NCBI GenBank assembly: GCA_021802545.1
Contig: JAJZRS010000022.1
Span: forward strand, 1 to 49,163
From: Pseudomonadota bacterium
Lineage (GTDB): Bacteria; Pseudomonadota; Gammaproteobacteria; Burkholderiales; JABEVD01
DNA length: 49,163 bases
Direction of reading: 5' to 3'
Of this stretch, positions 1-8,247 are shown one piece after another (within the stretch, counting starts at the first letter, position 1; every line of letters begins with the position of its first letter). Under the pieces are notes generated by a model. That model ran no database searches and was not told the origin of the DNA. It saw only the letters and a program-made list of their open reading frames with translations. The position numbers and the translations under genes were made by a program.

Positions 1-42
1 GAAGAGGATGAGCATTACGACCAAATGAAACTGGGCGTATAG
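1..42 (+). CDS. C-terminal end of an unidentified protein (partial)
   Basis: Reading frame 1 is open from the window edge to a TAG at 40-42 and gives an acidic tail ending in MKLGV. Only 13 codons are visible, so neither family nor function can be named. The stop codon is embedded in the first of three hairpins that follow immediately, which is consistent with this being the true end of a transcribed gene. It could equally be chance open frame. Confidence 0.3.
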   Translation, partial: EEDEHYDQMKLGV

Positions 43-116
43 CCGCCTTGGGCGGCTGACGGGGTTGCGGGCGCCTTTGAGGCGCTCACCCAATAAGCCT
101 CCGGCTTTGCCGGAGG
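41..116. repeat. Three tandem short-loop hairpins
   Basis: Three perfect inverted repeats lie one after another: AGCCGCC/GGCGGCT (41-57, loop TTG), GCGCCT/AGGCGC (71-85, loop TTG) and CCTCCGGC/GCCGGAGG (98-116, loop TTT). None is followed by a clean T tract, so they are not textbook Rho-independent terminators. The third ends exactly where the truncated HD-GYP coding sequence begins. They may be terminator remnants or a small repeat element; which one is not decidable from one copy. Confidence 0.6.
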
Positions 117-117
117 T

Positions 118-504
118 CATTTAACTGCCGAAGAAACTGTCCAAATGCGCCGTCATGCAGAAATCGGGCATCGCATCCTTTCAGGCTCAACTTCACCTTT
201 GATCCGTATGGCAGCAACCATTGCGTATACCCATCATGAAAAATGGGATGGAAGCGGCTATCCAAGAGGATTGAAGGAAGAAAACATTCCAATGTACGGT
301 CGGATAGTCGCCATTGCCGACGTGTTTGATGCATTGACCTCGGTCAGGCCGTACAAACGCGCCTGGGAAGTCGAATCCGCTGTCAACCTGCTTCGCGAAC
401 AATCCGGCCACCACTTCGACCCTCAGTGCGTCGAGGCGTTTCTTCGCGTGCTGCCCATGGTATCCGAGATTCAGAAGCTGTATCAGGATGGAGATGAGGA
501 TTAA
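118..504 (+). pseudogene. HD-GYP phosphodiesterase domain, 5'-truncated remnant
   Basis: The frame encodes the C-terminal half of an HD-GYP domain, the family that hydrolyses cyclic di-GMP. The HHEKWDGSGYP signature and the following GRIVAIADVFDALTS segment are intact. The upstream part of the domain, which should carry the first HD metal ligands, and any receiver domain are missing: homology starts at about base 118 (HLTAEE...) and an in-frame stop lies at 94-96. An internal ATG at 145 would give 119 residues but no catalytic HD pair, so an active enzyme is unlikely. The 3' end overlaps by four bases the stop of the convergent kinase remnant. The sharp loss of homology right at a hairpin suggests a deletion or rearrangement junction. 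Confidence 0.75.
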
Positions 505-1106
505 GCGCGTTGCCGGAACTGTTTGAGGGTGAAGAGCGCATGGTGCAATTCGTTCATGTTGACGGGTTTGCTGAGAAAATCGTCCATGCCGGCTTGCAGG
601 CAAGCTTCCCGGTCCGATTGAAATGCATTGGCCGTCAGGGCGATGATGTAGGGCTGCATTGCCAAGTCCAGTTTCCGGATTGCGCCGGTCGCCTCAACGC
701 CGTCCATGACGGGCATCTGCATATCCATGAATATGACGTCATACGAGTCCTCTCGAACCCGATTCAGCGCTTCTTGCCCATCATTGGCCAGATCGGCTGT
801 CTGTCCCATTTTGGACAGCATGGCCTGGAGCACTTTTTGATTGAAGACATCGTCTTCCGCAATCAGAATCCTGAAAGCAGGTAAAGCGCCTTCTTGCTCG
901 TTCGGCGGTTCCGGAGAGGCATCCGGCTTGGACGCCGATTTTTCAAGATGTATCGTGAAATGGAAGGCGGTTCCGACTCCCACTTGGCTCTCGACACTGA
1001 TGTCACCTCCCATCGCCTGGCAGAGTCGCTTGCAAATGAGCAGCCCCAAACCGGAGCCGCCGTACTTGCGGGTTGTCGAAGCATCGGCAATCCCCCCATT
1101 TTTCAT
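501..1106 (-). pseudogene. Hybrid histidine kinase C-terminal remnant (ATPase end plus receiver)
   Basis: The minus-strand frame starts inside the HATPase_c fold: ADASTTRKYGGSGLGL is the G2-box region that should be preceded by several hundred residues of sensor, dimerisation and ATP-binding sequence. A complete receiver domain follows at about residues 75-195, with the DD pair (IAEDD), the phospho-acceptor Asp in FMDMQMPVMDG and the KP motif near the end. The first codons (MKNGG) do not belong to the family and come from a CCCCAT/ATGGGG hairpin at 1098-1113, so this is a 5' deletion. An in-frame TGA lies just upstream. Without the kinase core it could at most express a free receiver domain; I treat it as a relic. 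Confidence 0.75.
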
Positions 1107-1293
1107 GGGGCATGGAAGTAGAGTTATCTGTCATAATCGCTTGCTCATCGGCAGGATGTCCCGCAAGGCGCTAATCTCAATAACTTCAGGATTATACATT
1201 AATTGCATTATCGTCAGATTTAGCCAGAAATCAGTGCCTGGTTTTGCAATACCGCTCTTTCAGGCTGGATTGCAATATTTTGTCAGCCCCGGT

Positions 1294-1340
1294 TTAATCA
1301 TTCTCTAATTGGGTATTATAATTCCCACTATGGGAATTGT
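1294..1340 (+). promoter_or_regulatory. Leaderless promoter with operator over the start codon
   Basis: A perfect -10 box TATAAT is at 1317-1322, with a weak -35 (TTAATC) 17 bases upstream. Exactly seven bases after the -10 box comes the ATG at 1330, so transcription should start at or beside the start codon. The ATG is inside a perfect inverted repeat ATTCCCA-CTA-TGGGAAT (1321-1337). The same -10/CCCANTATGGG layout precedes the paralogous regulator near 44485. The arrangement predicts self-repression by a dimeric HTH protein. Confidence 0.65.
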
Positions 1341-1944
1341 TGAAAAAAGCATCGGGGAAGCGCTCTTTACCCGGACGCAGCGGCAGGTGCTGAGCCTCCT
1401 GTTCTGCAATCCTGAAAGGAGCCTTTATACCAACGAAATCATGCGACTGGCGGGTGTCGGGACGGGTGCTGCGCAGCGCGAGCTCGAAAAGCTTGCCGGC
1501 GCGAACCTGGTTTCGGTGAAGCAGGTCGGCAACCAGAAGCACTACCAGGCGAACCGGGATTCACCGGTCTTCGAGGAGATCAGGGGCCTCGCCCTCAAGA
1601 CCTTCGGCATGGATGCGCTCAAGGATGCGCTGCTCCCTTTTTCCGGGAAAATATCGTCGGCCTTCGTCTACGGCCCTGCGGCGACAGGAGAAGAGAGCAG
1701 GGGCATCGAATTCATTGTCGTCTCGAAAGACCTTTCCTATTCCGACCTGGCACCTCACATCGCCCTGATAGAGAACCGGCTCGGGCGCAAGGCGAGATTG
1801 ACGCTCTACAAGCCTGAATACCTCTCGAAAAGGCTCGCCGCAGACAAGGGCTTCCTGGAAAGGGTATCCAGGCCCAAGATTTATCTGGTCGGTGGCGCAG
1901 GCGACATCCCCAAACCATGGCTTCCAGGAAACGCGGACGCCTGA
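1330..1944 (+). CDS. Winged-HTH regulator with degenerate nucleotidyltransferase-like domain
   Basis: The product is about 204 residues. Residues 1-85 form an ArsR-like winged helix (TRTQRQVLSLLFCNPERS, then a recognition region GVGTGAAQRELEKL and a wing ending QVGNQKHYQAN). The C-terminal half (from SSAFVYGPAATGEE) resembles the MNT nucleotidyltransferase fold, but the catalytic GS and DxD signatures are absent, so it is probably a ligand or interaction domain. A TTG at 1309 would extend the protein by seven residues, but the -10 box TATAAT lies inside that extension, so I choose the ATG at 1330. There is no Shine-Dalgarno, in keeping with leaderless translation. It precedes the kinase gene by 90 bp in the same direction. 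A shorter paralog is encoded at 44072-44485. Confidence 0.75.
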   Translation: MGIVEKSIGEALFTRTQRQVLSLLFCNPERSLYTNEIMRLAGVGTGAAQRELEKLAGANLVSVKQVGNQKHYQANRDSPVFEEIRGLALKTFGMDALKDALLPFSGKISSAFVYGPAATGEESRGIEFIVVSKDLSYSDLAPHIALIENRLGRKARLTLYKPEYLSKRLAADKGFLERVSRPKIYLVGGAGDIPKPWLPGNADA

Positions 1945-2034
1945 TCGAGTACGAAGGATGAAAAGAAGCAAATCGGCCGATAAACCGCTTTGCCGATTGA
2001 GCGAAGCGGTGAGAAGGGGTATGTTGCAAAGAAT

Positions 2035-5000
2035 ATGAAAGCCTACTTTCTGATTTGCGCGGTTTACGTGCTGAGTGGAAAGGCCGCGTTGATGCTGGCC
2101 TTGCCTCCAGGCTACGCATCGGCCGTCTTTCCTCCGGCCGGCATCGCGGTTGCCGCCGCATATATCATGGGAAGGAGGGTGTTGCCCTGGGTTCTCCTCG
2201 GTTCCCTCATCCTGAATGTCTGGGTCGGCTATTCGACCACGAAATCGTTCGGTGCAACAGGCGCTTCTGCCGCGCTCATCATCGCAATCGCATCGACCCT
2301 GCAGGCTGCGTTCGGCGGATGGATATTGAGGCGCAGGATAGGCTATCCGGCTGCATTCGACAAAGGGGTCGAAATATTCCGCTTCCTGACCTGGAGTCCG
2401 GTCATCTGCCTGCTGAGCGCCTCCCTTTCAGTGGGCAGCCTCATTCGGCTCGGCGTGATCGACAAAAGCGAATCGGTTGCCAGCTGGATCTCCTGGTGGA
2501 CAGGCGATACGCTGGGCGTCCTTGTCATGCTGCCGGTCGTGATGGCATTGGCCGGAGAGCCGCGCGCATTGTGGAAAAGCAGGATCAAGACGGTCGCGCT
2601 TCCCATGATGGTCGTGCTTTCGATCATCGTCGCGCTGTTCCTGAGAGTCAATCAATGGGAACAGTACGAAGCGCTGACGGACTACAGGCACATTACTCAG
2701 CAGTCCCTGGACCAGATCAAGATGGGGTTCGTGGAGCAGGAGGCATTGCTCGCACAGCTTCAGGGCTTTTTCGAGCATGACAGGGAAGGGAAAGTCGAAC
2801 GAGACGAATTCCATCGATATTGCAGATCATCGCTGCAGGTGTTTCCGATGATACAGGCCATGGAATGGGTGCCCAGGGTTGCATCCAGCGACAGGGAAAG
2901 CTTCGAAAAAGTCGAGAGCAAGGACAGGCCGGGATTCCAGATCACGGAACGCAACCATGCCGGAAAGTTGCAGCGGGCAGAAGAACGGGACTGGTACTAT
3001 CCCGTGACCTATATCGAGCCGCTGGCCGGGAATATGCAGGCGCTCGGTTTCGACCTCGCTTCGAATCCGGAAAGGCGGCATGCGATCGATGAGACGGTCA
3101 GGAGCGGAAAAATCGTTTCTACGGAGCCGATACAGCTGGTTCAGGGAGGCAAGGGTCTGCTCATCATCCAGTCGGTCAAGATAAGGGGGAAGGTCGAGGG
3201 GGTCGTTCTCATCGTGCTCAAAGTGCAGGATTTCGTCAACAAGCTCCTGCCGACTTCGAGCCGGAGCCTGGCTGTCAGACTGGTCGATGCTGACACGCAA
3301 GATGTCCTGTACGACGGCTTTTCTGACGGATTTTCAGGCGCGTTTCTGGTGCACACTTTCGAATTCGCCACGCGCCGCTACAGCCTGATGACCATGCCTA
3401 CGCCCGAATACTACAAACAGCATCGCGGGTGGCAAAGCTGGGGGGTGCTTGCCATTGGAACGTTCGGCACAGGCCTGCTCGGATCCTTGTTCCTGCTGGG
3501 TACGGGCTATACCGCGCGCGTCGAGGGGCAGGTGAGGGAAAGGACCAAGGCGCTGCAGGAAAGCGAAGAACGCTTCCGCCACACCTTCGAGCATTCACCG
3601 ATCGGCATCGGGGTTGCCAGTCTCGAGGGGCAATTCCTCAGGGGAAACCAGGCCTTTTGCAACATATTCGGCTGCACCGGGGAAGAGCTGCTGCGCAACA
3701 TGAACGTGGAGGATATCGCCCTGCCGGGAAGAAGTGCGAACGATGCAGACAACATGCAGCGGCTGGTGGCCGGCGGGAGAAGCCATTACCGCATGGAGAA
3801 GCGGCATTTCCGCAAGGACGGCAAGATCATATGGATACAGGTGACCGTCAGTCTGGAGCGGGATATCTCCGGCATTCCCGAAGAATTCATCGTCCAGATC
3901 GAGGACATCACGGAGCGCAAACGGATCGAGGATGCCCTGAAAGCGTCTTCCAGCGAGATCGAGGATCTTTACGATCATGCCCCATGCGGCTATCACTCGG
4001 TCGATGAAAACGGAATGATCGTCAGGGTCAACCAAACGGAGCTGGACTGGTTTGGCCGCAAGCGCGAAGAAATGATCGGAAAGCGCATCTCGGATTTCTT
4101 CACGCCGGCCAGCCAGGAGGTCATGCGTAAGAGCTTCGAACGTTTCAAGAAGGAAGGCAGCGTGCAGGGCCTGGAATTCGAAATCGTCCGCAAGGACGGG
4201 ACGATATTTCCCGTGCTGCTCAATGGAACGGCGATCTACGATGAAAGCGGAAAATTCATCATGAGCCGATCCGTGCTGATCGACATCACCACCCAGAAGA
4301 AGATGGATCAGATGATCCATGACAAGATGCTCGAGCTTCAGAGCATACTCGACGGGGCGAGCGTGGCGATCACTTTCGTCAGAAGCAGGCGCCAGGTCTG
4401 GGCCAACAAGCGCATGGGCGAGTTGTTCGGCTACTCTTCGGACGAGATGGACAACCAGTCTACGCGCATGTTCTACAGCTCGCAAAAAGAATACGACGCA
4501 TTCGGAGTCAGGGCTTACCCCGCTTTGATGAGAGGGGAGACCTATCAGGCAGAAGCGGAAATGCGCCATCACGACGGTCATGCCATCTGGATCAATATTT
4601 CAGGCAAGGCTATTTCACCGGACGACATGTCGCTCGGCAGCATCTGGGTGCTGGAAGACATCACGGACCGGAAACATTACGAGGAAGCCATCCGCGAAAG
4701 CGCTGAGCACATGCAGACCATCTTCGACAACGTGGTGGACGGCATCATCACCATCGACGAAGAAGGCATCATTGCCACCTTCAACAGGGCGGCGGAACAC
4801 ATATTCGGCTACAGCGAGGGGGAGGTCGTCGGAAAGAACGTCAGCCTGCTGATGCCTCGGCCTGATCGGGACAGGCACGATGGCTACATCCGCAATTATG
4901 TGATCACGAAAATACCGAACCTGCTCGGAACGAGGCGGGAACTGACCGGGCTGCGCAGCGACGGCTCGGAATTCCCCATGGACGTCGCGCTTTCTGAAAT

Positions 5001-5769
5001 CTCGCGCAAGGGGCGGCGCATGTTCGTCGGCATCGTGCGCGATATCTCCGAACGCAAGCGCATGGAGAAGATGAAGAACGAATTCGTCTCCACTGTCAGC
5101 CACGAGCTGCGCACGCCGCTGACCTCGATCACGGGTGCGCTTGGGCTCATGGCAGGCGGAGCGCTCGGCAGCCTGCCGGAGCAGATCGGCGGTCTTGTCG
5201 ACATCGCCTACAAGAACAGCCAGCAGCTCGGATACCTCATCAACGACCTGCTCGACATGGAAAAAATGGCGGCCGGCAAGCTCGATTTCGACATGCAGGT
5301 CCAGGCAGTGATGCCGCTCGTCGAACAGGCGCTCGAAGTGAACCGCGGTTATGGCGATCAGTACAATGTGCGCTATGTGCTGAAGCAGCGAGTCGACGAC
5401 GCACGCGTCAGGGTGGACGGGAAGCGCTTCGTTCAGATACTGTCCAATTTCATGTCCAATGCTGCAAAGTTCTCTCCCGCGGAGGGCGAAGTGGAAATAG
5501 CAGTGAAGCCGAAGGAAGGGCTCGTGCGCGTGGAAGTGCTTGACCATGGGGGAGGCATTCCGGAGGAATTCAAGGACAGGATTTTCCAGAAATTTTCTCA
5601 GGCGGATTCCTCTGACACGCGAAAGAAAGGCGGAACAGGGCTGGGGCTTGCCATCAGCAGGGAGCTGGCCGAGCGCATGGAATGCAGCGTGGGCTTCGAA
5701 TCGGAAACAGGGAAGGGTGCTATTTTCTTTATCGATCTGCCTTTGTATCACGAGGTACAATTGAATTAG
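2035..5769 (+). CDS. MASE1-CHASE-4xPAS sensor histidine kinase
   Basis: Membrane sensor kinase of about 1244 residues. In order: a MASE1 integral-membrane domain (about 1-195, VFPPAGIAVAAAY and WWTGDTLGVLVMLPV), an extracytoplasmic CHASE domain (about 240-450, ERDWYYPVTYIEP), a closing transmembrane helix (about 465-485), four PAS domains (about 505, 640, 770 and 890 onward), HisKA with phospho-acceptor His1023 in VSHELRTPL, and HATPase_c with the N-box NAAKFSP and G-box GTGLGLAIS. The fourth PAS resembles the FixL haem-PAS: His948 sits in RHDGY and Arg968 is exactly 20 residues later. No receiver domain is fused, so phosphate probably passes to the two stand-alone receivers just downstream. 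I chose ATG 2035 because MASE1 begins directly there; a TTG at 1990 would add 15 residues without clear homology. Confidence 0.9.
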   Translation: MKAYFLICAVYVLSGKAALMLALPPGYASAVFPPAGIAVAAAYIMGRRVLPWVLLGSLILNVWVGYSTTKSFGATGASAALIIAIASTLQAAFGGWILRRRIGYPAAFDKGVEIFRFLTWSPVICLLSASLSVGSLIRLGVIDKSESVASWISWWTGDTLGVLVMLPVVMALAGEPRALWKSRIKTVALPMMVVLSIIVALFLRVNQWEQYEALTDYRHITQQSLDQIKMGFVEQEALLAQLQGFFEHDREGKVERDEFHRYCRSSLQVFPMIQAMEWVPRVASSDRESFEKVESKDRPGFQITERNHAGKLQRAEERDWYYPVTYIEPLAGNMQALGFDLASNPERRHAIDETVRSGKIVSTEPIQLVQGGKGLLIIQSVKIRGKVEGVVLIVLKVQDFVNKLLPTSSRSLAVRLVDADTQDVLYDGFSDGFSGAFLVHTFEFATRRYSLMTMPTPEYYKQHRGWQSWGVLAIGTFGTGLLGSLFLLGTGYTARVEGQVRERTKALQESEERFRHTFEHSPIGIGVASLEGQFLRGNQAFCNIFGCTGEELLRNMNVEDIALPGRSANDADNMQRLVAGGRSHYRMEKRHFRKDGKIIWIQVTVSLERDISGIPEEFIVQIEDITERKRIEDALKASSSEIEDLYDHAPCGYHSVDENGMIVRVNQTELDWFGRKREEMIGKRISDFFTPASQEVMRKSFERFKKEGSVQGLEFEIVRKDGTIFPVLLNGTAIYDESGKFIMSRSVLIDITTQKKMDQMIHDKMLELQSILDGASVAITFVRSRRQVWANKRMGELFGYSSDEMDNQSTRMFYSSQKEYDAFGVRAYPALMRGETYQAEAEMRHHDGHAIWINISGKAISPDDMSLGSIWVLEDITDRKHYEEAIRESAEHMQTIFDNVVDGIITIDEEGIIATFNRAAEHIFGYSEGEVVGKNVSLLMPRPDRDRHDGYIRNYVITKIPNLLGTRRELTGLRSDGSEFPMDVALSEISRKGRRMFVGIVRDISERKRMEKMKNEFVSTVSHELRTPLTSITGALGLMAGGALGSLPEQIGGLVDIAYKNSQQLGYLINDLLDMEKMAAGKLDFDMQVQAVMPLVEQALEVNRGYGDQYNVRYVLKQRVDDARVRVDGKRFVQILSNFMSNAAKFSPAEGEVEIAVKPKEGLVRVEVLDHGGGIPEEFKDRIFQKFSQADSSDTRKKGGTGLGLAISRELAERMECSVGFESETGKGAIFFIDLPLYHEVQLN

Positions 5770-5819
5770 ATTTGTTTTTTTCGAATTTGCGCAATTAACT
5801 GGCAAAATCGGGGGGCAGT

Positions 5820-6203
5820 GTGAGCAACGACAAGCGGCAAAAACCTTCGGTGCTGTTGGTGGATGACGACAGTTTCATGCGGGAAACGCTCAAGCTCATC
5901 CTGCAGAGCGAGGGGTATCCGATCGCAGGGGAAGCCTCAAACGGCCAGGATGCCGTCGAATTCTGCAAGCATTCAAGACCGGGGCTCGTGCTTCTGGACA
6001 TCAACATGCCTAGAATGGATGGATTGGAAGCGCTCGAGGAAATTCACAAGGCCAGCCCGGAAACGATCGTACTGATGATCAGTGCCGAAGCGACCATGGA
6101 CAGGTTCAAGGAAGCCATCAGGAGAGGCGCCGCCGGTTTCATCGTCAAGCCGCTCACCCCGGCGAGCGTGCTGGACCGATTGGACCGCTGCTTGAGAAAA
6201 TAA
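5820..6203 (+). CDS. Single-domain response regulator
   Basis: A CheY-like receiver of 127 residues with no output domain. The acidic pocket DDD is at 15-17, the phospho-acceptor is Asp60 (LVLLDINMPRMDG), and the conserved Lys is in IVKPL near residue 110. The GTG start at 5820 follows a GGGGGG stretch that can act as a ribosome site. The gene is 50 bp after the MASE1 kinase and 14 bp before a second receiver. Together with the Hpt protein that follows, this looks like a multistep phosphorelay; the partner assignment is inferred from gene order only. Confidence 0.88.
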   Translation: MSNDKRQKPSVLLVDDDSFMRETLKLILQSEGYPIAGEASNGQDAVEFCKHSRPGLVLLDINMPRMDGLEALEEIHKASPETIVLMISAEATMDRFKEAIRRGAAGFIVKPLTPASVLDRLDRCLRK

Positions 6204-6217
6204 TAAAGAGGAATGAA

Positions 6218-6607
6218 ATGGCTGGAACGCTGATGCGTGTGTTGTATGTGGAAGACGATGCCGATATCCAGGCGGTGGCGAAGCTCGCTCTGGAAATCGT
6301 CGGCAAATTCACCGTGAAGATATGCTCTTCAGGAGAAGAAGCGCTCAAGGAGGCCGTCTCCTTTGCTCCCGACATGATATTGCTTGATGTGATGATGCCC
6401 GGCATGGACGGGCTGACGACGCTGGTCAGGCTGCGCCAGCTTCCCGAACTTGAGAAAGTCCCGGTTGCTTTCATGACAGCGAAAGTGCAACCGCAGGAAG
6501 TGGAACATTACAGATCGCTGGGTGCGGTGGATGTGATCGCCAAACCCTTCGATCCAATGCAACTGTCAAGCCAGGTGCGCAGCTTGTGGGACAAGGCCCA
6601 TGACTGA
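6218..6607 (+). CDS. Single-domain response regulator (second)
   Basis: A CheY-like receiver of 129 residues. EDD at 12-14 forms the acidic pocket, Asp57 (ILLDVMMPGMDG) is the predicted phosphorylation site, and the Lys is in IAKPFDP. It has no DNA-binding or enzymatic domain, so it should signal by protein contact. The ATG at 6218 has an AAGAGGA ribosome site. The 3' end overlaps by eight bases the start of the Hpt-REC-REC-GGDEF gene, which indicates translational coupling and a shared pathway. It differs clearly in sequence from the receiver before it, so the pair is not a recent tandem duplication. Confidence 0.88.
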   Translation: MAGTLMRVLYVEDDADIQAVAKLALEIVGKFTVKICSSGEEALKEAVSFAPDMILLDVMMPGMDGLTTLVRLRQLPELEKVPVAFMTAKVQPQEVEHYRSLGAVDVIAKPFDPMQLSSQVRSLWDKAHD

Positions 6608-8210
6608 AGATCCGGAGGCCCTGTTCGCGGCCGAGATGGCCAAGTTGCGCCAGGCTTATCTGGATCACCTGCCTGGCGAATTGATTGCCTTGACCTCGCT
6701 TGCAGGCAGGCTCGATGGAAGCGAATCGGACAGGCCGGTGCTCGAAGAGCTGCAGCAGCGCTTGCACAAGCTGGCCGGTTCAGGCGGCAGTTTCGGACTG
6801 GGTGAATTGAGCAACCAGGCAAGAAGGCTGGACCAGATCAGCAAGGCCTGGCTGGGCGGAGAAGAGCCAAGCGACGATTCGCGGCGTCTTTTTTCCATGG
6901 ATGTGGCTGCATTGTATTCGTCAACGTCCATGCCCGACGCTTTAGGTGCGCCCACATTGGAAAATGCGGCGGCAACCGATGTCCCTGGGCGACGAGTCGC
7001 CCTGCTGTGGCTGGTGTACGGAGACGCGCAGCAAGGAGAGGAATTGCGCCGCTTGCTGGAGCAGTTCGGCTTCGAAGTGAAACTGTTCGGCAGTCTCGCC
7101 GACGCGGAGGCTGACGGCGGGCGGGCGGACGTGATCATCGTGGATATCCAGTTCGTGCTCGAGGGCATGTCAAAGCCCCTGGTTTTCCATGGCTACCCCG
7201 TCCTGTTCATTTCCGATCAGGGCGACTTCGCACTGCGCCTGCGCGCTGTGCACATGGGCGCAAAAGGCTTCCTCTTGAAACCGCTGGATGTGCCCAAGCT
7301 GGTGGACCAGCTCGAACTGATCTTCGATGAGACGCAGAACGCCTCCTATCGCATTTTGATCGTCGACGACGATACCGCGCTGAGCGCGCATTACCAGCTC
7401 GCCTTGACGGCAGCAGGCATGGAAGTTGAAACGCTGAGCCAGCCTGACAAGGTGGTCGAGCGAGTGGCCGAATTCCACCCTGATCTGGTGCTGATGGATA
7501 TCGAGATGCCGAACTACATCGGTTCGGAACTCGCGGCTGTCTTGCGGCAGTACGAAGGATGGGTCGGCCTGCCCATCATCTACCTTTCCGCGGAAACGGA
7601 CGTGGATGAGCAGATCAAGGCCATGGGCGTGGGAGCGGACGATTTCCTGACAAAACCGATTTCGGATGCACGCCTTGTCTCGGCAATCAAGGTGCGCGCG
7701 GCAAGGGCAAGGCAGCTTTCCGACCTGATGTCCAAGGACAGCCTCACCGGCCTGCTCAAGCACGCGCGCATCAAGGAGGAGCTGGAAATCGAGTTGGCGC
7801 GCGCGCGACGCAGCGGAAAGGAGCTTTGCGCAGTGATGATAGACCTAGACCACTTCAAGCAGATGAACGACACCTATGGCCATGCGGTGGGAGACCGTGT
7901 GATCCGCGCGGTGGCGCATCTTTTGAAGCAGCGGCTGCGCAAGTCGGACATGATCGGCCGCTATGGCGGGGAGGAATTTGTCGCCGTGCTGCCGGAATGC
8001 GATATCGAGACGGCAGAGAAGATCATGAACGACATCCGCGAACGTTTCGCCCTGCTGAGGTTCAATCACGAGGGGACAGAATTTGGCTGCACATTCAGCG
8101 CAGGCATCGCCTGCAGCACGCAATTTCCCCCATCCGGCCTGCTGGTGGCGGCAGACGAAGCGATGTACAGGGCCAAAAGGAGCGGACGCAACCGGGTATG
8201 CGCTGCCTGA
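6600..8210 (+). CDS. Hpt-REC-REC-GGDEF diguanylate cyclase
   Basis: A 536-residue cytoplasmic protein. An Hpt domain (about 1-100) carries the phosphotransfer His56 in LHKLAGSGGSFG. A first receiver-like domain (about 133-235) lacks the acidic pair at its start but keeps an Asp in IIVDIQF and a KP motif, so it is probably degenerate. A second receiver (about 250-370) is canonical (VDDD, LVLMDIEMP, LTKPIS). The GGDEF domain (about 378-536) has GGEEF and an RxxD inhibitory site (RKSD) five residues before it, so it should make cyclic di-GMP and be product-inhibited. Holding Hpt, receiver and output in one chain, it can act as the end point of the relay started by the MASE1 kinase. The start overlaps the preceding receiver gene. 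Confidence 0.9.
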   Translation: MTEDPEALFAAEMAKLRQAYLDHLPGELIALTSLAGRLDGSESDRPVLEELQQRLHKLAGSGGSFGLGELSNQARRLDQISKAWLGGEEPSDDSRRLFSMDVAALYSSTSMPDALGAPTLENAAATDVPGRRVALLWLVYGDAQQGEELRRLLEQFGFEVKLFGSLADAEADGGRADVIIVDIQFVLEGMSKPLVFHGYPVLFISDQGDFALRLRAVHMGAKGFLLKPLDVPKLVDQLELIFDETQNASYRILIVDDDTALSAHYQLALTAAGMEVETLSQPDKVVERVAEFHPDLVLMDIEMPNYIGSELAAVLRQYEGWVGLPIIYLSAETDVDEQIKAMGVGADDFLTKPISDARLVSAIKVRAARARQLSDLMSKDSLTGLLKHARIKEELEIELARARRSGKELCAVMIDLDHFKQMNDTYGHAVGDRVIRAVAHLLKQRLRKSDMIGRYGGEEFVAVLPECDIETAEKIMNDIRERFALLRFNHEGTEFGCTFSAGIACSTQFPPSGLLVAADEAMYRAKRSGRNRVCAA

Positions 8211-8247
8211 CCCTTAAAGAATCGGCTGGATGCGCCGATAACGTTTC

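Noticed and set aside
41-116. Possible integron attC or IS terminal repeat
   Set aside because: The stems lack the attC core sites (RYYYAAC/GTTRRRY) and no integrase or transposase gene is nearby.
1107-1292. Possible short gene in the gap before the leaderless regulator
   Set aside because: AT-richer sequence with an imperfect direct repeat (CTGGTTTTGCAATA and CTGGATTGCAATAT) but no frame with a start, ribosome site and plausible codons.
4615-5805. 396-codon minus-strand frame opposite the kinase
   Set aside because: Antisense shadow of PAS4, HisKA and HATPase coding; no homology and no ribosome site.
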